A stretch of 64,000 nucleotides of DNA from positions 1,304,501-1,368,500 of the forward strand of contig JAGFBZ010000863.1 in the NCBI GenBank assembly GCA_018398805.1, in the 5' to 3' direction. The position numbers were made by a program, and so were the translations under genes. Each line of letters starts with the position of its first letter. Position 1 is the stretch's first letter. This DNA comes from Hirundichthys speculiger (taxonomy: Eukaryota > Chordata > Actinopteri > Beloniformes > Exocoetidae). The notes beneath the pieces are model-generated. The model had not been told where the DNA came from. It was given only the letters and a program-made list of their open reading frames with translations, and did not search any database. Positions 12,281 to 24,900 of the stretch are shown one piece after another.

Positions 12281-12560
12281 CCCTCGCTCTCTCGCTCTTT
12301 ACTTCTATAGTTCAACGCTCTCGTGCTGAGTGAGCGAGGAGCGAGGCGGAGCGATGAGCGCGAGGGGGAGTGGAGGAGCCTGGGATTGGTTTACGGGAGG
12401 GGTGAGTGAGACAGAGAGAGAAAATTGGGAGGGGGGAGGGGGGCTGGACTCTTGGGTTCTGCTTTTTGAGAGCGAAGGTGTAGCTGTGCGCAGGGGGGAG
12501 AGATGGAGGAGGTGGAGGAGGGCACGGAGGGGGGGGGGCTCTCCTTCTCCTGCATTCTTC
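12281..12560 (-). promoter_or_regulatory. Putative CpG-rich promoter, minus strand
   Basis: The segment is rich in CpG and purine/pyrimidine-biased tracts, unlike the AT-rich flanks. On the minus strand it holds a CCAAT box (12,385-12,389), a GGCGG GC-box-like motif near 12,345-12,350 and a weak TATA-like sequence (CTATAGAAGT, around 12,300-12,309) about 80 bases further down. This order and spacing suit a minus-strand start near 12,270-12,290. There are no transcript data, so the call rests on composition and motif order. A hAT relic begins immediately upstream at 12,581. Confidence 0.4.
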
Positions 12561-12580
12561 TGCTCTGATCTCCTCAATTT

Positions 12581-12962
12581 CAGCCATTCCCAAACTTCAG
12601 AATACCAAGGCCCAATTAGAAATGTGAAAAATCTCCACGGCCCACTGAAACCTTTAATCACAACTGTGATCAACATACAGGACTAGGAACCATGTTCTGA
12701 TATTAATGTAAGGGGTCAACAAATAAGGTGACACTTGTCATATTAAGTTAAGATGACAGTAGAATAACACTTAACTGCTTTGTTTTATTACTTCTTAATG
12801 TTTTTTAATCACGTCATGAATAATTTACAGTCATTAAAAACATATTTTAAAAAATTCGAGGATTTAAAACACATTTGTTTAAGTTTAATGACCTCTCACG
12901 CCCCACCTGCAGTACTACGACGGCCCACCAGGGGGCCGCGGCCCACACTTTGGGAATCACTG
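12581..12962. mobile_element. Decayed hAT (Charlie-type) MITE relic
   Basis: The left end reads CAGCCATTCCCAAACTT and the right end, reversed, CAGTGATTCCCAAAGTGTGG. These match the hAT-Charlie terminal consensus of CAGNGGTTCCCAAAC. The 382-bp body has no coding capacity. The expected 8-bp target duplication is not visible (CTCAATTT against ACATAGTG), so the copy is old or rearranged. It sits directly upstream of the putative promoter on the minus strand. Confidence 0.6.
12925..12936 (+). promoter_or_regulatory. CTCF-like motif inside the hAT relic
   Basis: CCACCAGGGGGC matches the 12-base CTCF core CCASYAGRKGGC exactly. It lies in the right terminal region of the hAT relic, about 370 bases upstream of the putative minus-strand promoter. 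Binding is not shown by sequence alone. Confidence 0.35.
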
Positions 12963-13040
12963 ACATAGTGCATATAGAGCGGCAGCTCCGCCTCTCAGCC
13001 GCCTCTCCCTGTCCCTCACCTACATGCACCCAGACTGGCA

Positions 13041-13100
13041 CACACACTGGTCCTCTGCGTGTGCGCACACACACTGGTCCTCTGCGTGTGCACACACACT
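13041..13100. repeat. Tandem 27-bp repeat, about 2.2 copies
   Basis: The phrase CACACTGGTCCTCTGCGTGT recurs with a period of 27 bases, bounded by CA-rich sequence. It is a small minisatellite with no evident function. Confidence 0.85.
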
Positions 13101-15690
13101 CACATGCCATTATGGTTTGAGGCAGCTGTATAAACTAAAGGTACTTAGAGTGAAAGAGGAGAGTCTGGGCTTAACTAAAAAAAGGACTCTGCAACAAGAA
13201 AAACATTGGACAGTAGGCCTGTACTTGCTCAGACAGGAATCCGAAGTTTCTACTTTATCAATCGGGGCACTGCAAGATATAAAGCTCTGCTGGGGCACAG
13301 GCCCCTTATAAATTAGATCACAAGTTTTTCCAGGGTTGTAGCTGTGCTTGATGAGTGACACTTTACAGGCCCAGACAGTTTTGTGTTGGCTTTGGCTTGA
13401 TTTTGGAGTTCAAACGTCATATAAGAGTTTATTTGAAAACATCTTATCAATGCTGATGCACCTGTCCCCAATACAAAGAGGAGCGGCTATGCTGACAGCT
13501 ATTAAAATCTATTTAACCAAAAAGATGTATGGCCCTCTAAAGAGAGGACTGAGCTAGGTTTGGATGACTTTACCTTGCAAAAAAAGAAAAAAAAAAACAT
13601 GACGCGCAACTCCACAGCTGTGATCAAACAGATCATTACAGAGACATCCGCTCCAGAAACGTTCAGGCTCAATTCAGTGACAGTAACAGGCAGCACACCC
13701 CAAGGTTCTGCTGCACAAAGTTAAAAATATCTCATCCTTTTGGGAATTGCTTGAAATAAAAAAAAATAAGAAAAACATAGCAAAAGATATGGCAGGCTCT
13801 CAAGGACACAAATGGTTAATTGCTGATTGATTGTTTATTTAAAAAAAAAAAAACAATAAGACAGAGGATTTGGTAGACAGTATAATAAGGATTTGCTGTA
13901 GCACCTGGTTGCGTCAGCAGGTGGAGCTTCTTTCTTGCCCTTTTCACAGCACATCTTCCAGGCAAGACTTTAGTACTTTTAATGCACCTGTTCTTTTTGT
14001 AATGTACAAAGGCAGCGTGGGGGAGGGAGTCAAAGTTGCAGGGCTCCCCGACCACAGCAGAGGCTATCACTAAGCTGAATCGACAAGTGTGTGTGTGAAA
14101 GGATGAGCCAGCGTGAGGGAACGTGCCTTTCTAGTCACTCTAGTTGCCACTCTGCATGCATGTCAACAGAGATACGTCGCCTCTGGTCAGTATGCACAAT
14201 CAAAGACAGCATAATGAGGGCGAGTCCATCTGTGTGCCAACGTATCTAAATCTCTCTATGAAGGGAATGAGGTCCACTGTTTAATGAGACATGTGTGTCG
14301 CATATAAGCAAGCACAACTCCTTCGCTATAAGACAGAAAAAGGTATCTGCCTGGCTCTGCTAACCATGGCCATTGTTTTTGACGAAGTCTGCTGCATTAA
14401 ATTTAGAAGAAAGAAAAAAAAGATGTGTGACGCTGGCTAAGATCACCTGAGGCTCTTGCTAATGCTATTCAGAGAGCTGTGTTGGCATTTGAATGTCAGA
14501 CAGCAGTGTGGGACAGCGGAGACACTGCCAACGTTCAGGAGCATCAGGACTTGGCTTCCACGTGGTGCTTTCAATGCCACTGAAATAAAACCGATGAATA
14601 GCATAAGTGGCCTCCCCTGCTCCGAGTGGAAATACATGTTAGTGTGTCAGTGGTGGCAAACAATTCTGTGAAGTTATTTATCATTTCCTCCAGATCTGAA
14701 ACGACTCCTTTAAATACGAAACTTGACTATTTGACTCATATCCACTAAAGCAACAGTAATTACAATATTGTGGACTATTACAACTCTGTCTTTGTGTGTA
14801 ATAACCTACTTTTGGTTTTTCTCAAGCTAGTCATTGGATTCTGATTCTATACCTGGAGTCTTATGTATTTGTTTATCAATTTATATCTTATCATGCATGG
14901 GCTTTACTTTTTTACATGCCTTTACATTCCTAGTGCAACAAATTAAGTGTAAATAGTTTTGTCAGCACATGGGGAATTACTCTTGTGTTTCATTAATTTT
15001 AGCTATCAGTTGAATTAATTGATTCTTTATATGGCCTACTTTCATGAGGAAATGATATAATTTGCAGCCCTTATATAAACAATGGAAAAGAAATATCAAC
15101 TAAATGGTAGTACAGATGTATTTTGTAAAATAAAAATCACACCAGTGCGACTCCTGCAACATCCACAGCAGCTTTATCTAAATTGTGTGCATTGTTGGTT
15201 TAAAATCCAAAGAAGTTACAGGTATTCTATGGAGACAGCGAGGAACCATACGTCTACGTGCACCTGGCCTCAGGCTTGGCTCATGCGTCACTGGTTAAAG
15301 GAGGTGACATGCACTTCTCATGCTGACTGTATATTCCAGTGAGTTTTTGGCACTGTGCAGGGGAAGAAAAGCTTTCAACCGAACTGCCTTCAAACCAACA
15401 GTTTGAGGATGGCTCAAATTAGATGTTGTGACTCAATCTGGTGAATGCAGAGTTTTTTCCATTTAGGCTTATTTGACTTGTATTCTTCTGCTGACATTAT
15501 GAATACAAGTTTGTGCGTCGCTGTGCTATGGGAAACCAGTGCATGTGAAATGTCACATGTTGTTGTGCCCCTGTTCCACCTTGGGAGGTAGCAGCGGTGG
15601 TAAAATAGAACGTTAGACAAGCTCTGTGTGTAAAAGCAAACCGCTCCTGTCACTCAGATGAGTCCACAACACTGTTATCCTGTCTGTAAT
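13101..15690. other. Gene-less intronic stretch
   Basis: No gene, RNA or recognisable mobile element was seen. Poly-A runs occur near 13,582-13,597 and 13,840-13,853. The part at 14,090-14,640 is of higher complexity and not obviously repeat-derived, but shows no coding or splice pattern I can support. Confidence 0.45.
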
Positions 15691-15771
15691 CACACACTTG
15701 TGTGGCGCTGTTCCACTTCTGTTTGATCTATTAACTTTCCAAAGTGGAACAATGGCAGTTTAATGAGGTAG

Positions 15772-15776
<5 letters not shown>

Positions 15777-15807
<31 letters not shown>

Positions 15808-15952
15808 ACCAATATTGCCTCTGTCTGAAAAGGGTTATAATCTGTCCAGTAAGTCGTGGGTTTCCCCTGAGGCTTCCTTGGCACGGTACGTGCACAAAGT
15901 ACCTCTCCTGGAAGACATCCGCCAGGCATTCTGACCAGATGTCCAAACCAAT
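15777..15952 (-). mobile_element. LINE reverse-transcriptase C-terminal fragment with poly(A) tail
   Basis: On the minus strand the translation begins NWFGHLVRMPGGCLPGE. This closely resembles the (R)WFGHLVRMPPGRLPGEVF motif near the C-terminus of common fish non-LTR retrotransposon polyproteins. After about 145 bases the match ends in a 29-base poly(A), seen as poly-T at 15,777-15,805. The fragment is 5'-truncated and frame-disrupted. No convincing target duplication was found. It is dead on arrival and non-functional. Confidence 0.65.
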
Positions 15953-15959
15953 TCAATCA

Positions 15960-18900
15960 AGAACAAAAAATAAAAGATTAAAAATGCCGTAGCATGACAA
16001 GCGCTCTATTCTCCTGTGCTATGTGCTTTCTAATGTGCACTTACATTAGCAGAGCTGTTCCATGGTGTGCTCAGGCACAACTGACCCTGACTCCCGATTC
16101 TCTCACCACTATACGCTAACATTTCTCTCCTCTCAATCATGCTTGAGCATGCTTGCCACTTCCACATACGTGAACACAGTGTTGCACAATACAACCGCAA
16201 AATATTTTGTGGTTTGGGTTGTTCTGGTCAGTTTTCTCATAGTTTTTAATTTCTGGGTTACGTTGCTACATTAAGCTGTTTTTAAATGATTGTTGTAAAG
16301 AAGTGTTGCAGTTACACATCATGCACACTGTCGTCCACGTATGTTTGTTCCCATAGCATACTCAAACACACCGCTTTCAATTGTGTCAGAAACAAATAGT
16401 ATCATAAGCACAGATCAGTCACACCAGCCAAAGGAGCCACGCTTTAGGGGCCACAGTACAGACTGACTAATGTGAGTGCCTAACCAAGGAACACAGCTCA
16501 GTAATGACACAGTACTTCAATCAATGGCTCCCATTCTGTCTAAATAATTGAATAGGAAACTAAGTTCTGTAGTATTACAAAGTGTTTAGATATTGAATTT
16601 TAAATTGGCGATGTCATAAAACAAAAGCCTTTCCCACCACATATAGCATGGTGGTAGCGTAACACACAATCTGTCATTAACTAAAATACAGAAGACAAAC
16701 AACATCAGCAGCTCATCCAGATAGCTTCAGAATGCTGGGTTGCAGTGGATGATTTTGGTTGTCAGCTCCATCTCGCTGAACCAGTCCACTCAAAATCCCT
16801 GACACGTTGGTCTTTATCCTTGACTGGCTAATTTAGAACTACTTTATTCATGACACACACAACCATGCACATGGTCTTGGTATTTTACTAATCTATACAT
16901 CATTAACACACGTACTCATCAGAAGCAAGTCATTTAATCACTCACATAGATGCTAATAGGTTATTGATTGTGGTAAAGAGGTGTTAGAAATGAGATGAGG
17001 AAACAAAATGTGGTGATGTCTTTAATTTTTTAAACTTTTTTTTTTTTTGGTTTTTGTTTATTTAAAAACACATTTCTCTCTATATACGCTTGTTATCCGT
17101 TTATAACAGCTCATAAGAGTTTTAACTATTTAGTATGCTATAGACATTATGGCTCCCCATGTGACATTTTTACAACTTGCCAGTCCATTTTACACATGAA
17201 AAACATCATTGCACTGCTTGAGATCCTGGATCTGCTGTAGAGACTGAATGCGTCCATGAGGTAAGCCCTTTTCATCAAAAACACATTTTTAGCAATTTCA
17301 CAAAACCTTTTTCTTCTTTAAACTTTAGAGGCGTTCAACATAACTGTCATCGTTGTACTGTCCATGGTGTATGGGACAGGGAAATGTGCAGCTGAAGCAT
17401 GATCCAAAATGGTGAACTTCCAGTAATTATTTCTTCTGGCTCTATGAAAATCATATTCAGGAAGTACACTAAATAAGCGCAGGTGTACTACAGAGTAGAG
17501 GTTTTGACAATACGTCACTTTTCTTTTATCTTTGATTTTTTATTTGGTAATGATTCCTATAAAAAGCTGATTGTATTCCAAATGAAGACCCAATGCTACA
17601 AAGCAAATGTCCATCAATATTCCAGTCCGTTAATGTTTAAGTTCATGTCATGCATCCTACCTGTGAAGCAACAAGTGTTTATCAGAGGTACTGTCCATCT
17701 TCCACTAGTGTTGGAGACCATAAACAGGACAGATTTTTTTGCTTTCTCCTGACTACAACAGCTGGAAACCACCATCCTGACACACAATTTGGCCCTGACT
17801 GGGTCAAAACTTCACTGACACACATGGCATATGTTTTTACCCTCAGGCCTACAGCTTTTACATCTTCTGTGGTTATGTCTCCCGAAAATGATGTCATGTA
17901 TTGATTTCTATTTCTGACAGCTCATTCTGTACATATGAACACCAACCACTACAGTTTTCATTTCCAGCAGGAAAGCTGTAAAAACAGTTTAGTTCAAGAG
18001 TTACTTTACTGTTACTGGGGGGAAAAATACCATTGAAGGTCAGATTTTTTTTTTTTCTAGAAGTACTTTCTTTTCAGGCTCTTGGCAATATGATTCAATA
18101 GTAGTGTCAACAAAAGGGAATAAAAGAAAGAAAATGTTCTCTCTAAAAGTGTTGCTCTAGCTCTGTTCTGCTGCTCAGCCCTCATGTTTCAGCTGCTTCC
18201 CTGCTCAAATGCACCTGGCTCAAATTAGTGCGCCATTGACAGAATTGTGTAGACTCTGAGGACAGGTTGATAATGATCCAATCAGGTGTGTCACAGCAGA
18301 GAAACATCTAAAACATGCACAGCAGAGGGTCCTGAGCACCTGGACCGAAGAACACTGCTCTAGCTGGCATTCCCACAACACCGTCTGCTGTTTTGGGCTC
18401 CCCAGTGTTTCATGAACTTGTTTTACACTCGACTTCTTAAGTTGCCAACAGTTCTTGTGAACCCTGACACGCAGTCAAATATTCACTTGAATACATCTGT
18501 ACATCTTTTTATTTTGGTAAGTGAGAGACGACAGAACGGATGTGCAGCTGACGCATGAAGTGTCACGGTGAGCCCAGGTTTCAGAATAACTTTTATTTAA
18601 ATGTTAGTCAAAGGGTTCAGTTTCTAAGTATTGGAAATAAGGAACATTACTTTGATGTCAAGTTGAGGGTAAACCAGTCCCTCTTCCACACTGCAGTTAA
18701 TCCAAAAAAGTAGACAGAAAGTTAACAGCTTGGCTACGTGAGAGGTTTCTGCTTTGTTTCTAACATGTTATTGGCACTTTTGAATTTACTTGGATCATAA
18801 CTGGCATGTGATTATTGTCATTTCTGAATGTACTCCAGGAATGTCTAATAACACACTTTTTAAAAGACTGAAGATCAATTTCTTCTTCCGGGTTCAAGTG

Positions 18901-20025
18901 GTGGTTGGAAAACATAGCTGTGGTTGAATTTCTACTGTCAGCTGACAGAATCCAGATTAAGCTGTTCCATACTTTTTCCACAGTTTTATACCAGTTGGGT
19001 CTTGGTTCTGCTGAAATAATTTCTGTTGCCTTATTTGGCACTTTTTGACATTTGTTATGATGAGTAACAATCATTGACTTCTATACATTTAAGATGGGGT
19101 GAATTAGCTTTCAGAAGACCTACTAATCCCTAGAAAAACACCACAAATTCTAACTAGTACAATTCAACTCAATCTAGTTTATTAGTACTGTGCCAATTCA
19201 GGGCACTTAACCGAGCAAATAAACTAATTCAATACAAATTCAATTAATTTTGGTCCAATCCAGTTCAATTATAATCTAATTATATTGCAATCAAATCAAA
19301 ATGGTCCACAATCCATGTTTAATCAAATTAATTTCAAACTGAGGAGGAGACGTCATAGAAGCAACATAGGAGCAAAGAAGAAAATAAGGAGGAAGAAATT
19401 TCTTCCATTTAACCAAGTAGCAAGAGTGAAGGTGTGCTTGTTAAAAAGGCATGTTTCTGTAAAGGAGTGTCTTTGTGCACTGGATACTGAGCGACTGGCT
19501 GTGAGTTTTCATTCACATTATTTATTAAAAGGGTTTATCTGTGTTATCTTGGTAGCTGTATAATATATTCCACCTAACGCCACTGCCGTCAGTGCGTGTG
19601 ATGCTGCCAGGATACAAGCAGATCAGCACAAGGTAATCATGCACAGCAAATTCACCGGAGTTAAGATTCTAGTGTTAGGATCAGCTGTTAGGAGATTGCA
19701 GAGTAAAGTGTTAAGGTTGTGGTATCACTTTCCTCCATAATGAACTCTGTACTGCTGCAAAAACAGAACATGGTGTTATAGTACAGAGTTTCCGGTATTT
19801 AATGTCTAGAGTGGTTCCGTCTCAACATCTGGGTCCCTGACTCAGTGAGGATTTTTATTTTTCAAGGTCATTGTACAGAGCTCGAGAGCTCTGATGCTTT
19901 TCAAGTTTAATGTAAAAATTTATGCTGTTTAAGAAAAAATAAAATTCTCTTTGTAGTGCTTTCTGGGGTGATTATTACTCATGGTTTGAAGGATAGTTAC
20001 AGTAATGGGTGTTAATTTGAAGTCT
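15960..20025. other. Gene-less intronic stretch with one common fish repeat
   Basis: No gene was recognised. The run TTTTTTTTTTGG near 17,038-17,050 and similar homopolymers occur. At about 19,150-19,275 there is a decayed CAATTCAA/TTAGTACTGTGCCAATTCA sequence of the widespread teleost 'caattcaatttatttgtatagtgcc' class, described separately. Open frames at 17,483-17,904 and 18,760-19,074 have no homology I recognise. Confidence 0.45.
19150..19275. mobile_element. Decayed teleost CAATTCAA-type interspersed repeat
   Basis: The words CAATTCAACTCAATCTAG, TACTGTGCCAATTCAGGGCACTT and repeated AATTCAATT units match the pattern of a very common teleost repeat often found at the ends of fish LINE copies. 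Its exact Repbase family cannot be assigned here. Confidence 0.5.
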
Positions 20026-20029
20026 GATC

Positions 20030-20150
20030 GTGCCTCCCAGGTGGATCAGTGGTAGAACACTCGTCCACCATGTGGGTGGTCTGGGTTTGATTGTGACAGG
20101 ACGGTGTAAAACTTGTGCCAAATCAATCAATGAGGGCCTCAAATAAATGA
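20030..20150 (+). mobile_element. tRNA-derived SINE
   Basis: The head contains a Pol III A-box-like TGGATCAGTGGT (20,042-20,053) and a B-box-like GGTTTGATTGT (20,084-20,094), 42 bases start to start, the spacing of a tRNA gene. The B-box has lost the canonical GGTTCRANTCC, and the acceptor stem does not close into a tRNA. It continues into an AT-rich tail with AATAAATGA. This is a SINE head, not a functional tRNA. Confidence 0.6.
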
Positions 20151-20702
20151 CATTTCAACTCCGTTCAGTGTTCTCATCATCCCTTAGGGTGTTGATATTT
20201 AACACTGTAATAGTTGGTTAGATAACCCTGTCATAGTGCTAATAATGTTAAATCAACACTTTCTAAAAAGTTGATACTTTAACAGACATTCCCATATAAA
20301 TTTTGGGCAAGTTGAAGAGGTGAATCATGTGTCTCTCTGTGCAACTTTCTTTCTTTCTTCCTTTCTTTCAAGCAAGTAAAAGTGAACTGTAATCAAACTG
20401 GTTTTCTTTGTATGATGTACAGAAAGTACTTTTTAAAAGAAAAGTCCTGTTTTTAGGTTGCATCCCTCTCTATAACTTTCACATTAAAATCCCTTGTGTT
20501 ATTCGCATTAATTATTTTAACAATGGTAAAATGGTTAAAATGGTTTAACAACGGTATATCCCAAATGTTTGGAGACAGAGAATGCTGGAGAAGGTTTTGA
20601 GTGACGGAACAACTTGCTTTTTGTTTTCTTTATTTGCATCTCCTCCGTACCAAATGTGAGGCTTTGTTAACATCAGTGTATTAGCTGGTACCCCCCTGTA
20701 GG

Positions 20703-20704
<2 letters not shown>

Positions 20705-20733
<29 letters not shown>
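20705..20733. repeat. (GT)n microsatellite
   Basis: About 29 bases of uninterrupted alternating GT. A short TTTC-type pyrimidine repeat lies upstream near 20,347-20,370, and a GA-rich tract lies downstream near 20,940-20,975. Confidence 0.9.
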
Positions 20734-20737
<4 letters not shown>

Positions 20738-21815
20738 AGTGCTTCAGTGCAAGATTAAATGTTCCTGCCATTTAAATACCCCCTGAGTGTATTTGTGTAC
20801 GAGCATGTGTATGGCGGGTTCCTAAGCTCTTTCATTTCATTGTATGGGAACCCTACTGGGCAAGTTCACAACCTTAGAAGGAGAGACTGCAAGTGAGAGA
20901 CGGAGGAGAAAGAGACATGTGAGAAGAAACTGGGAGAAAGGTGGAGAGAGGGAGAGAGAGAGAGAAAGAGAAAGAGATTGGGTTAAACAAGCCCATTGCA
21001 AATGTGGCTCAGACTCTGGAGGAAAAGAAAGTGGAACTTTTTTCTTTTCCTTAATATGTTTCAGTAGGTGGGGATTGAGTCGATGGTGATTTAAATTAGA
21101 GTTACTCCCTGTCATAATCGTCTGTGTGTTCCTGTGAGCTCAGTTACTTCCACCTCCATGCCACACCATAAAATCAATAATCTTGATCATCCTTTTCCTG
21201 TTGCACATGAGCATGAAATAGCAGCCAAAAAATATTTTTATTTGTGCCTGCGTGCAACTTCTCAACCATTCCAGAGTCTATTCCAAATAATAGTGATTAA
21301 TAAGATCATGTGGGCGTTGAATATATAGGCTGACAGGAACCGCTGGTTTTACCCAAGTGTGGTTTAAGCTGAGTACTATAACACGCATATGCACAACAGA
21401 AAACTAACAATAATAATGCCAGCATGCACAAACCCACACAGATTATTACCATTTGAGATATACACAATGATTATTTATTTATCTGCAGGGTGTGGGAGGT
21501 GGGAAGGCAAACTCATACTTTTCAAATAGCTGAAAAGTGACAAATGATACCAATGTCCCTCTCAGTCAACAGACTATATGCTTGGTAATTTACAAGTTGG
21601 CCTATAAATTAAAATTGTGATTTTACCATGTACTTCAGAATACAAATTACAACATCTCAATGTGAAAGTCATTCATACCGCATGTAGGAGACAGTCATGC
21701 AAACATGCATTAAATCCATATGATGCAAAATACATGTATATGGTTTCAATATTTAATTCCATGTTTCCCTGACTCAGTGTAATATTCTTTATCTTACATT
21801 CCTTTTTCTGAATTA

Positions 21816-21950
<135 letters not shown>

Positions 21951-24900
21951 ATATTATTATTTAATTTTGTGTGTGTGTGTAGTCCACAGCAGACGTACAG
22001 ATGTGTTCATGTAAAATATGGAAAAAGAGAGGAAGATGAAGAAAAGTGAGATATTGAAAACATCTGGGCCAGAGAAGAAAAGAAATAAAGGGCACGCTGA
22101 GATGTGATGAAAAAGAGAGGAAACTGAAGAGAGGAAGAGAGTGCAGACATGACGATGGAAAATTAGTCAAGTAATGTAAACTTTATAGGACACTGAATTT
22201 GTCAGTTTATGAGGGAATCAAAAGGCCTGAGCAAGACTGTAAAAGTCATTTTCACACAGCAAAGGTATCTCACTAAATATTAAACAATGTTTACTGTTGT
22301 TGCTTTGAAATGCTCAACTGCAGTAAGGAAGAGGAACTGATGTTATAACTTCCTACCATCTTGTTCTTTATTTCCACTGCTGAGACGTTTTACACTGCAG
22401 AAGCCTGAGCTCATCTTCTCCTTTCATGGGTAATAATGGGTAATAATCGTAAAAATGGTGATTCTGCTCTTCTGCTTTTTCCTGATTTCCTCCCAACACG
22501 GATACATCACAACTAGGTTTTTCACAATGCTAGTGTCAGTCGACAGATCAACAGATAACAAAATTAAAAAACAATCTCAATAATTACCCACATTCAGTCA
22601 AAACCATCTGCTTCCTGGTGATGCTCATCAAGAGAAAGACCAGATGTTATTAACATTAACTACATTACATTACTACTACAGACAGGATTATCGATTTATT
22701 GCTGACCGTGGATTTATTCGGTGATCGTTTCACATGATTCAGAGGCAACAGGGCTGTTAACCAGATTATAATTAATTAGATTATAAGAGGTCATAAATGA
22801 TGAGAACATAAGACTTAGAAGACAAGGTGACATGTAAGAAATCATAGAAAACTAATTACAACAATTAAAGACTTGAAACATGAAACAAAAAATTACTTTT
22901 TGGACATTTCTTTTTTTTTTTGGTGTGCACTTCTTTTCCCATGAAGCAGGCCTGTACGTTGACTTTATCCAGCAACATATTCAGAGTCAGAGAGAACTGA
23001 GATCTTTTAGCAGTGTTTTTGTTAACGCTCAAGTGTTTCTGAGGAAAGTGCAAGTACGAATCTCAGATTGCCCACAGAAATGCTCTCAGAAAAACATTCT
23101 TAACTCAGTGAAATATAGCCACAAGATGTGAAGAAAAAACTGAAACAATTCCAGGTAATTCAAAACAACTGCAATGGACATAGACACTTTCTGTCCTCCA
23201 TTTTCTCGGTCTCATATACACATACAGCCTGCAAACCCATTACCAGAGCTTGTAGGGGAGATCTGTTTTGTGTGCTTGTTGGAAAGATTGCAAGGTTGTA
23301 AACTAATGGAAGGTTTCAATTAGAAGACTCACACTTTCAGACAAGCTGTTTGAGTGCCTTTTTTTGGTGGTGGTGGTGGTGGGGGTGGGGGTGTTATTAC
23401 CACAATATGACCTTACTGGTGTAATTAGTAAACTTGTCAGAAGTTCTTATGGGGAGAAAAACCCAGTTCTAATGAGGCGTTCTTCATCAGAGGCATGAAC
23501 TGGTAAACGCTAAGGTTTGGCTTTGGGTTAGCCTGATGACAGTGGATAGAAGTCAGCGCAATGTCCTTATAATAACAATATCTAAACGTATGTGTGTGTG
23601 TGTGAGAACATGAGAGTGAGAGAGCGAGACAGAGACAGAGAAAATAGAGGGTATGACTACAAGAAATGGCATGATTAAATCCAGCTGGTAATGATATTTG
23701 TGGGTTTGCCTTTTCTAGCCAAGAGCTCTCAGTCTTACACAAATTCCCCAGACAGACACACTATGCTGACACATATGCACATGCACTCAAAAGCCAGGGT
23801 GTGTCTCCATGCTCCCCTGGAGTCTGATTAGGCTTAACTATAGCACAAGACAAAGAGGGCGCTGTCATCCACCTACAAAAACACCCGCCAGAAAAAAAAT
23901 TATTAAAATGGAGGTTTCAGAACTTGGCTTTTGAAGAAAAGCAAAATGTGAAAAAAGGAGTGGACATCACCTAAATAATTTTCTGGGAGGATGCATTACG
24001 GGATTTAAAAATTTCAAACTGGTCCATCTTTCCAACCACATGGACAAAATTTCACGTGGTTGTTTGACCATACAACATGATTGTCATGCTGATAACCTCA
24101 TACATCTCCTGTGGTGCAGTTTTTTTTTTTTTTTAATTTCATGAGTAATGGCAATGGCAGCAAGTTAGGTCCGTTAAAACAACAAGTTTGACATTCCAAC
24201 ATCTAATAATTCAACATCTGGCAATCACTGTCCAACCGCCCTGACAGATTGAGAGCCAAACACTGAGTCCGAACTTAATCCCTCTATATTTTCATGTGCG
24301 TTTTAATCCAAGATCCATCTCATCCACTCGATTTTTCTGCAACCGAATATCTGCCTGGAATAGGCCGAACGAAAGAAAAGCTCAAGCTGAAGCTCAAGCT
24401 TTTTTTTTTGTTTTTTTTTACCTCCTACTTTGGCTTTTTTCCCCCCTCATTCGAGGTCAGTCAGTCAGGGGAGTACTGCCTACATCTACTGCCTGCTGTA
24501 CCCTTATTTTTACAAGGTACTTCCATCTCTTATAATGAGACCGCGTTCTCCCCAAAAAGGTTTTCCAATTATTGCTGGAGCCTATGTTGGTTCCTGGACC
24601 ACCAACTAGACCCAGTGGTTGAAGGATGACATGTGGCTCAACATGTCATTACTGGCCAAATTTTTGGCAGGTGTCCGGAGAAAACAACAGAGGTTGACAT
24701 TCTTTCACACTGTCAGAGTTCATTCTGATAGCGGGCTATCACCTTGCATTCTAGTTCAGTTGCCAATGAAATGAAAGACGCAATAAAGTATTTGAAGAAC
24801 CTAGCCAAGGTAAAGTTAAAAGGCACAATATAAGTGTACAACGTAGGTGAGACGTCTCACTATACAGCTGTATTATTTTCCTCACCTGTTGCTTTGTGTG

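Noticed and set aside
12305..12686. Overlapping long frames on both strands in the CpG block
   Set aside because: Pro/Arg/Ser-rich low-complexity translations in both directions are typical of a CpG-rich promoter, not of a protein.
20030..20150. Possible tRNA gene
   Set aside because: A- and B-box-like sequences are present, but the B-box is mutated and no acceptor or anticodon stems form, so it is called a SINE.
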